From Urinicoccus timonensis (GTDB taxonomy: Bacteria; Bacillota; Clostridia; Tissierellales; Peptoniphilaceae), in contig NZ_OCTU01000001.1 in NCBI RefSeq assembly GCF_900232945.1, positions 243,088 through 307,087 of the forward strand: a DNA stretch of 64,000 nt, written 5' to 3'. Below the pieces are notes generated by a model, which saw only the letters and a program-made list of their open reading frames with translations, made no database searches and was not told the origin of the DNA. This document shows positions 58,533-64,000 of this stretch, in pieces; position 1 is the first letter of the stretch, and each line of letters begins with the position of its first letter. The position numbers and the translations under genes were made by a program.

Positions 58533-59900
58533 TTATTTACCAAAGAAAATAGAAGCATCACCGAAACGGTCAGTGTATTTTCCATTTTCAATGAGACCCA
58601 TTTTTTCCATCCATTCTTCAAATTCTTTAATAGGACGACGGTTGAAAAGTTCTCTCAAGGTTGCATCGTCTTGGTAGGATGGTGTTTGGTAGTTCAACAT
58701 AATGTCATCTCCACCAGGTACTCCGATAACATAGTTTACATCCGCTACGCCTAATAAAGTTGCTAAAATTTCAAGGTCATTGGCATCGGTCTTCATGTGG
58801 TTGGTATGGCAAATATCCACACCCATGGAAATACCTGTTAATTTACCCATGAAGTGGTCTTCAAGACCTGCACGGATTACTTGTTTGGAGTTGTAGAGGT
58901 ATTCAGGTCCAATAAATCCTACAACAGTATTTACCAGGTAGGGGTTGTATTTTTTAGCATATCCATAGCATCTTGCTTCCATAACTAATTGGTCAGCGCC
59001 ATGGTGAGCATCAGAAGATAGTTCCGCACCTTGTCCTGTTTCGAAATACATTACGTTTGGACCAAAAGCTGTTCCTTCTTTTAAAGCAAGAGCATGAGCT
59101 TCTTCCATGATTTCATCAGTAAAACCAAAGGCTTCATTTCCCTTTTGACTTCCTGCAATACTTTGGAATACTAGGTCAACAGGTACACCACGTTTGATAC
59201 ATTCCATAACAGTTGTTACGTGAGCCAATACACAAGTTTGTGTTGGAATTTCCCACTTGTTTTTTACATCGTTGAAAAGATTGTAAATACGTGATACTGA
59301 GTCAATGGAGTCGTCTACAGGGTTTAATCCTAAAACGGCATCTCCCATTCCATAAGCCAAGCCTTCATAAAGACTTAGTTCGATTCCTTCAATATCATCT
59401 GTAGTATGGTTTGGTTGCAAACGAGCAGCTAAGATTCCCTTTTGACCAATAGTTGTATTACATGTTGCTGTAATTTCTAATTTCTTTGCGGCATAGATCA
59501 AGTCCATGTTGCTCATTAATTTGGCTACACCGGCAATTACTTCGGAGGTTAAACCACGAGAAAGTCTCTTTAATTCACGATCTCCAGTGTTTAAGCCTAC
59601 AATATATTCACGAAGTTCTGCCATGGACCAATTTTTGATTTCATTATAAATCTTTTCATTGACCGCATCTTGAATTACTCTTGTTACTTCGTCTTCGTCG
59701 TAGTCTACAACAGGGTTGTTTCTTAAGTCAGCAACAGTGAGTTGTGACAACACTTCTTTTGCAGCAATACGTTCTAGAGCATTTTCTGCTGCAATTCCTG
59801 CTAATCTGTCCCCTGATTTTTCTTCGTTCGCTTTCGCTAAAACTTCTTTTACAGAGCCAAATTGATAGACTTCACCGAAAAGCTTTGTCTTTAAATTCAT
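58533..59900 (-). CDS. eutB: Ethanolamine ammonia-lyase large subunit EutB
   Basis: 455 residues, the radical-forming catalytic subunit. TIM-barrel segments include KLEITATCNTTIGQKGILAA, LQPNHTTDDIEGIELSLYEG and ADVNYVIGVPGGDDIMLNYQ. Composition is more A/T and GCA/GTT-rich than the genes before 43 kb. It overlaps nothing: 12-15 base gaps to eutA and eutC. Confidence 0.97.
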   Translation of the reverse strand: MNLKTKLFGEVYQFGSVKEVLAKANEEKSGDRLAGIAAENALERIAAKEVLSQLTVADLRNNPVVDYDEDEVTRVIQDAVNEKIYNEIKNWSMAELREYIVGLNTGDRELKRLSRGLTSEVIAGVAKLMSNMDLIYAAKKLEITATCNTTIGQKGILAARLQPNHTTDDIEGIELSLYEGLAYGMGDAVLGLNPVDDSIDSVSRIYNLFNDVKNKWEIPTQTCVLAHVTTVMECIKRGVPVDLVFQSIAGSQKGNEAFGFTDEIMEEAHALALKEGTAFGPNVMYFETGQGAELSSDAHHGADQLVMEARCYGYAKKYNPYLVNTVVGFIGPEYLYNSKQVIRAGLEDHFMGKLTGISMGVDICHTNHMKTDANDLEILATLLGVADVNYVIGVPGGDDIMLNYQTPSYQDDATLRELFNRRPIKEFEEWMEKMGLIENGKYTDRFGDASIFFGK

Positions 59901-59914
59901 ATTTCACCCCTAAA

Positions 59915-61351
59915 TTAATAATTCAGTACTAATGTCTTAATCACTACAGGCAATACAGATCCATTACCAATTGGATGGCCAATGTCAATGTAGTCACCAT
60001 TATGAACTTTAATACTATCCAAACAAATTACTGCTCGATTCTTATTGTTTAATTTTGCCCGGATACATTGACCTAAAACTTTTCCAAGATCTTCTTTTAA
60101 GATGATAATCACATCTTCATTTTCCTTGTAGACGGATTCCCAAGCTTCCACAATATTGCCAGCAAAATCGTCAATTTCCTTATAAGCCATATTTTCTTTT
60201 CCCGGAAAATACATGGCTACTTGTTGAAGCCCATCTTCCATTTCAAACCACTTGAGCTTATCCAGGATAAGGTCTTTAAAGTTGCTTTGGTCTTGCTCGC
60301 TTTCCGTAAAGGCCAAGACCGGAAGATTCTTTTTAGGAAAATCCATGGTTGTATAGGTCACAGTCGACCCACTGATGTCCATTGTTTGCGTTCCCGCACC
60401 CACAACAGTCGCCATAATGGTCTCTGTTGGAACAATGACTTGATCCCAGTAGGGTTGAAAAGTTTCTCGGATGGTTTGACCAAGAAGAGGTCCGATATCA
60501 TTGTAGATAAAGTAGTCTTTGTCCTTGCTTGGATTGTAGATATATTGACTTACTCCACCAGTAAAGGAAATCTTGTCAATCTTATAATCATTCCTAAGTT
60601 TTTTACCCTTGGGACTGACGGCTAAGTCTAATGACTTATCTTCTTCTTTTAAATGAACAGAAGACAACAAAACATTAGCCATAACCTGACAAATTGCCTT
60701 TAACTTATCTAGGTCCGCTTTTTGGCCTACTTTTAAATCAATTCCGTGATAGTTACAAAGTTCTTGAACTTTTTCGCTGATATAGGTGACTGTTTTACTT
60801 TCATCAATAATGATGAGCCGGCCTCCTATATCAAAGCAAGCAGTATCAATTGGTTCTCCAACATGGAAAACACCTGTATTAGTTGTACCTCCACCTATAT
60901 CAAGATTGGCAATGGTTATGTTTTCCTCATCACTAAGGTTTGCCACACCACTTCCTCGCCCAGCAATAATTCCTTCCAGGTCTGGTCCTGCTGTAGCAAC
61001 AACAAACTCTCCTGCCAAGCCCGATAAGGCACTCATTACAGATTGTGCGTTTTCCTTTCGAGCTGTTTCACCTGTAATAATGACAGCACCTGAATCTACT
61101 TTTGATGGATTGATATTGGCATTTTCGTATTCAGCTTGAATCATTCTTGTCAGGGCATCTTCATTGATGACTGTTGCACTGGTTAGTGGTGTCCGATGAA
61201 TGTTACTTTTATAAATAATGTCTTTTCCTACGATACGAAATTCAGGAACTCTAGCCATAGAGGAAATGTTTTCCACATAGATGTTTGAAAAAATAAGCTG
61301 CGTGGTCGAGGTCCCTACGTCAATACCTACACTTAAAAGAGTTTCTTTCAT
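59915..61351 (-). CDS. eutA: Ethanolamine ammonia-lyase reactivating factor EutA
   Basis: 478 residues, ASKHA fold: [15 protein letters not shown] (7-21), [19 protein letters not shown] and [11 protein letters not shown]. Removes damaged cobalamin from EutBC using ATP so a fresh cofactor can load. First gene of the operon behind the long regulated leader; GGAG lies 10 bases before the ATG. Confidence 0.95.
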   Translation of the reverse strand: MKETLLSVGIDVGTSTTQLIFSNIYVENISSMARVPEFRIVGKDIIYKSNIHRTPLTSATVINEDALTRMIQAEYENANINPSKVDSGAVIITGETARKENAQSVMSALSGLAGEFVVATAGPDLEGIIAGRGSGVANLSDEENITIANLDIGGGTTNTGVFHVGEPIDTACFDIGGRLIIIDESKTVTYISEKVQELCNYHGIDLKVGQKADLDKLKAICQVMANVLLSSVHLKEEDKSLDLAVSPKGKKLRNDYKIDKISFTGGVSQYIYNPSKDKDYFIYNDIGPLLGQTIRETFQPYWDQVIVPTETIMATVVGAGTQTMDISGSTVTYTTMDFPKKNLPVLAFTESEQDQSNFKDLILDKLKWFEMEDGLQQVAMYFPGKENMAYKEIDDFAGNIVEAWESVYKENEDVIIILKEDLGKVLGQCIRAKLNNKNRAVICLDSIKVHNGDYIDIGHPIGNGSVLPVVIKTLVLNY

Positions 61352-61372
61352 TAATCAAGTACTCCATTTCAA

Positions 61373-61426
61373 TAAAAAAAACCACAAAAGAACAATCTTC
61401 ATAAATTTCAGAAGAATCTTTCGTGG
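61373..61426 (-). terminator. Regulated leader terminator upstream of eutA
   Basis: Minus strand CCACGAAAGA pairs with TCTTTTGTGG (one G-U), with an inner TCTTC/GAAGA stem, followed by TTTTTTTT. Ends about 22 bases before eutA. Confidence 0.8.
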
Positions 61427-61478
61427 CTACATTGCCTACTAGAACACATTCCTTGTGCTCCCTATAAAATTTTACTTT

Positions 61479-61518
61479 TCTTAACGTTAAGAGATTTATT
61501 GTATTACGCCCTTGTAAT
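61479..61518 (-). promoter_or_regulatory. ANTAR dual hairpin (EutV-binding antiterminator site)
   Basis: On the minus strand: ATTAC-AAGGGC-GTAAT (61503-61518), a 10-base linker, then TCTT-AACGTT-AAGA (61479-61492). Both are six-base loops with A at position 1 and G at position 4, the ANTAR target signature. EutV would bind it when phosphorylated by EutW. Confidence 0.82.
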
Positions 61519-61527
61519 AACATCTTT

Positions 61528-61556
61528 AGTATATCAAAAGAAAAAAATGTTTTCAA
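61528..61556 (-). promoter_or_regulatory. Promoter of the eutA operon
   Basis: Minus strand TTGAAA (61551-61556) and TATACT (61528-61533) with an exact 17-base spacer; transcription would start about 3 bases before the first ANTAR hairpin. Confidence 0.75.
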
Positions 61557-61592
61557 GTGCTTTTTTATAAGTTTTTTGAATTTTAATAAGTT

Positions 61593-62978
61593 TTATGCTC
61601 GGTTAATAAAACTTAGTTTTATTTGAGTTCCTTCTTCAGAAGAGCTAAAGTAAACATCCCCTTGTAGAGTCTCTTGGATTAAGCCTTTAACGATATTTAA
61701 TCCAAAAGAATTGCTGTTTTCTTCTTCCGGATTAAAACCACAGCCATTGTCTTCTACAATAATATGGTTTTTAAAAACATCTCTTTTGACCTGGATGTTT
61801 ATAACTCCTTGGTCTCCAGGCTTAAAAGCATGCTCATAGGCGTTGCTGACAAGTTCATTAATCACCAGGGCTAGGGTAGTTCCTTTATCTGCATCGACAT
61901 AAGTAGGATCTCCATATACTTGAACTTCTTTCACTCTCATTTCATTTTGACCTGTGTATATAGTGTTGCTTAGAACTTTTTTAATTAAATCAGTAATTAA
62001 AATATGACCATCTAAGTCTTTGGCTAGAATCTCGTGGGTTGTTGCAATACTTAGGATTCGGTTGATGCTCTCTTGAAAAGCAATGTTGAGTTGAGGGTTT
62101 TGATTTCTTCTGCTTTGCATCCTTAAAAGAGAGGCGATGGTTTGAAGGTTGTTTTTTACCCTATGGTGGATTTCTTGAATCGCCACCGACTTACTAATCA
62201 AGGCCTTTTTTTGCCGCATTAATTGGGTTTGGTCTCGAATGATCATAATGAGTCGCTGGTCTCCTTGAAAGAGGGAATACTTGATGTTATAACAGTTTTC
62301 TCCGATAAAAAGTTCCTTGGTTTCCAGGTATTTCTCCTGTAAGATTCTTTCAAAACTGACGTCTTCCAAGGCCAGATTAATAAAATTCATTCCTTCTAGA
62401 TCTTCCTTGTAACCTAAAAAGCGATAAAAAGTCTTGGCTGAATTGTTGGCATACTGCAAGATACCCTCTTTATTAAAAATTAAAAGAGAATCCACAACAT
62501 AGTCACTAACTATAGGAATAAAAGAGGAAGTTTTAGGGTTTTCATACATCTGGTTTTCTATCAATTTATTTTTCTCAATAAATTCTTCACTTACGTCGTT
62601 TTCAATAATCAAAACCCCGATAATCTTGCCCTGGTTGCGGATGGCAGTGGTGGTTTGGAGGATAGGATTATTTTCCTGGCTAACTCCAGCAAGACGCAAG
62701 GTGCGAACCCCTGTACTTAGGGTCCTTAAGGCTGCCGGTTCATTTTCTCGATAGGCAAGCTTCCCAATAACTGTTTCTTGGTAGGAGGTGCCCGGTTTTA
62801 AGGCTTCTGCCACTACAATAGCTGCATTGCTATCCCAAGTCTTGCAATCTATAAAAACATCTCCTCCATGAGTTTCAGAGAGGAGAGGTAAAAAGGTATT
62901 TAAGTTTTCAAGAATTTCTATATCTTCCTCAGTCAAATTAGTGTGATCTTGACAAAGTTTTTTAGTCTTTTCGCTCAT
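61593..62978 (-). CDS. eutW: Ethanolamine sensor histidine kinase EutW
   Basis: 461 residues, no membrane segment, so a cytoplasmic sensor. N-terminal sensor domain (about 10-135, H_kinase_N type), a PAS domain (about 155-255) and a HisKA_2 kinase with EIHHRVKNNLQTIASLLRMQ (acceptor H271/H272) and HATPase (LVINELVSNAYEHAF, EDNGCGFNP, GLNIVKGLIQ). It phosphorylates EutV when ethanolamine is present. One base between its start and the eutV stop. Confidence 0.93.
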   Translation of the reverse strand: MSEKTKKLCQDHTNLTEEDIEILENLNTFLPLLSETHGGDVFIDCKTWDSNAAIVVAEALKPGTSYQETVIGKLAYRENEPAALRTLSTGVRTLRLAGVSQENNPILQTTTAIRNQGKIIGVLIIENDVSEEFIEKNKLIENQMYENPKTSSFIPIVSDYVVDSLLIFNKEGILQYANNSAKTFYRFLGYKEDLEGMNFINLALEDVSFERILQEKYLETKELFIGENCYNIKYSLFQGDQRLIMIIRDQTQLMRQKKALISKSVAIQEIHHRVKNNLQTIASLLRMQSRRNQNPQLNIAFQESINRILSIATTHEILAKDLDGHILITDLIKKVLSNTIYTGQNEMRVKEVQVYGDPTYVDADKGTTLALVINELVSNAYEHAFKPGDQGVINIQVKRDVFKNHIIVEDNGCGFNPEEENSNSFGLNIVKGLIQETLQGDVYFSSSEEGTQIKLSFINRA

Positions 62979-62979
62979 A

Positions 62980-63555
62980 TTAGTCCTTTATTGAATCGAT
63001 AAGTAATCGACTGATTTCCGAGATGGACATCCTCTTATCCATGGCCAATTTTCTTAAAGTTTTGTAGGCTTGGTCTTCAGAAAAATGATGTTTTTCCATC
63101 AATATTCCCTTAGCTCTTTCCACGAATTTTCGATCATCCAGTTTTTTAGAAATAAGGTCCAATTCATCCTGAATTTTATCCATTTCTTTTTGCTTGGCTA
63201 TAGCTACTTCTATGGCAGGTATTAAGGTTGATTCATCAAAAGGCTTTACTAGGTAGGTCATAACCCCCAAGTCTCTTGCTTTTTTAATATACTCCGAATC
63301 ACTAAAGGCTGTAAGAAGAATGATGCACTTGGCTATTTTTTCTTTTTGGATTATTTTTATGGCTTCTAGGCCATCCATAACCGGCATTTTAACATCCATG
63401 ATGGCCAGGTCTGGCTTTTCTCTGCGGCAAATTTCAATAGCATCTAAACCATCTTTAGCCATGCCAACTACCTTATAGCCTGCTCCTTTTAAAATTTCTG
63501 CCAGGTCCATCCGTGTAATTAGTTCATCTTCAGCCACTACTACGGTTGTTTCCAT
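62980..63555 (-). CDS. eutV: ANTAR-domain response regulator EutV
   Basis: 191 residues: receiver domain (1-120) with D54 in LAIMDVKMP and Lys in YLVKPF, a coiled-coil-like linker (125-140) and an RNA-binding ANTAR domain (about 130-188, RAKGILMEKHHFSEDQAYKT, SISEISRLLIDSI). It binds dual hairpins in eut leaders and prevents termination; a matching site lies in the eutA leader. Probably co-transcribed with eutP and eutW. Confidence 0.95.
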   Translation of the reverse strand: METTVVVAEDELITRMDLAEILKGAGYKVVGMAKDGLDAIEICRREKPDLAIMDVKMPVMDGLEAIKIIQKEKIAKCIILLTAFSDSEYIKKARDLGVMTYLVKPFDESTLIPAIEVAIAKQKEMDKIQDELDLISKKLDDRKFVERAKGILMEKHHFSEDQAYKTLRKLAMDKRMSISEISRLLIDSIKD

Positions 63556-63600
63556 ATATAAACCCCTTTAATTTTTGTTTATAAATTGATTCATATCTCT

Positions 63601-64000
63601 TTATTTTTTACTTTTATCCCATAAATAGTCTTTCAATGCTTGAACAGTCGATGGATCGTCATAGTTGATTGGAAAAACTTCCTTCACTCCCGCCTTAATA
63701 AGTTGGTCTTTTGCCTTTTCATAGTCTCCACCTAAGTCTAGCTTAGTGACGACTCCTATAACTTCTCGATTAAAGGCTTGGGCGAAATTTGGTGGAAAAA
63801 CAGAGCTCTTTTCTTGGCTATCAATTAAAAATAAGATAATCGACGCCTCATAGCTTGTAATTAATAGAGCATGGTACATAGTTGGAAGCTCTATATATTC
63901 CCCTGGGGTATCAATGAAGTTTTCAAGAAACTCAATGGCCTGGGTCTTCTTATATTGTGCCTCTCCATATAAAAGATGTTGGATCAAGGTTGTTTTCCCA
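63601..64000 (-). CDS. eutP: EutP GTPase-like protein (cut off by the window end)
   Basis: Partial: the visible 5' end is GKTTLIQHLLYGEAQYKKTQ, the end of a P-loop, so the true start lies beyond base 64000. IDTPGEYIELPTMYHALLIT is the DxxG region, and VVTKLDLGGDYEKAKDQL the nucleotide-specificity motif (TKLD). EutP has been assigned acetate kinase activity in Salmonella. Upstream of eutV with 45 bases between. Confidence 0.88.
   Translation of the reverse strand, partial: GKTTLIQHLLYGEAQYKKTQAIEFLENFIDTPGEYIELPTMYHALLITSYEASIILFLIDSQEKSSVFPPNFAQAFNREVIGVVTKLDLGGDYEKAKDQLIKAGVKEVFPINYDDPSTVQALKDYLWDKSKK

Noticed and set aside
61320..61556. 78-residue open frame in the eutA leader
   Set aside because: It runs through the ANTAR hairpins and the terminator, has no ribosome site and no recognisable protein features.
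1..64000. CRISPR array, prophage or toxin-antitoxin module
   Set aside because: No regularly spaced direct repeats, phage structural genes or typical toxin-antitoxin pairs were seen.

Overview
This is a chromosomal window from what looks like an anaerobic or microaerophilic low-to-moderate GC Gram-positive bacterium, best guess Clostridia/Tissierellia and perhaps Peptoniphilaceae. The evidence is strong AGGAGG-type ribosome sites, lipobox lipoproteins, secreted proteins with copper-amine-oxidase N-terminal ('stalk') domains, a flavodiiron protein, an NADH oxidase, YitT and DUF2254 proteins, and a Firmicutes-type eut locus controlled by an ANTAR two-component system. The taxonomic name is inference; no rRNA is present.

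Layout. 1-1.46 kb: a complete IS3-family (IS150-like) element. 1.5-6.5 kb: stalk proteins, flavodiiron protein, an MsrAB fusion with a TtcA-like PP-loop protein. 6.6-7.0 kb: tRNA-Val(GAC), its terminator and a hairpin-rich non-coding stretch. 7-14 kb: two oppositely oriented housekeeping/redox operons (SagB-like oxidoreductase, flavodoxin, aldehyde dehydrogenase and 3-methyladenine glycosylase; DsbA-like, YitT and PNPOx) and a ClC antiporter. 14-18 kb: polyphosphate cluster (ppx/gppA, ppk1 and convergent ppk2). 18-22.7 kb: CCA transferase, BioY behind a BirA-like operator, isochorismatase-family hydrolase and a dicarboxylate/amino-acid symporter. 22.8-26.8 kb: an operon of TlpA-like lipoprotein, a 52-residue CxxC microprotein, a membrane polyferredoxin and a two-component system. 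27-43.2 kb: mixed metabolism and transport genes, including yfcC-iadA.

43.3-48.9 kb: a cobalamin riboswitch controls a SAM methyltransferase and a five-gene NikA/Opp-type ABC transporter. 49-64 kb: an ethanolamine-utilisation locus read right to left, eutP (cut by the window end), eutV, eutW, eutA, B, C, L, an extended BMC-H protein, eutE, eutM, eutT, eutJ, a eut-specific hypothetical, eutN, a small eut-linked protein, eutH, eutQ and eutG. EutH imports ethanolamine. EutBC (AdoCbl-dependent, supported by EutA and EutT) splits it to acetaldehyde and ammonia inside a shell of EutL/M/N and the extended BMC-H protein. EutE and EutG then make acetyl-CoA or ethanol. EutW/EutV act on the eutA leader, where a sigma-A-type promoter, an ANTAR dual hairpin and an intrinsic terminator are all readable.

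The most interesting points are the B12-riboswitch ABC/methyltransferase operon beside the eut locus, the eutA leader architecture, a shell protein with a SAP/Rho-N-like tail, a mini-motif shared by three eut proteins, and the TlpA/CxxC/Fe-S/two-component operon with PhoP-box-like repeats in its promoter. All function statements rest on reading the sequence and on family knowledge; no database search was run.
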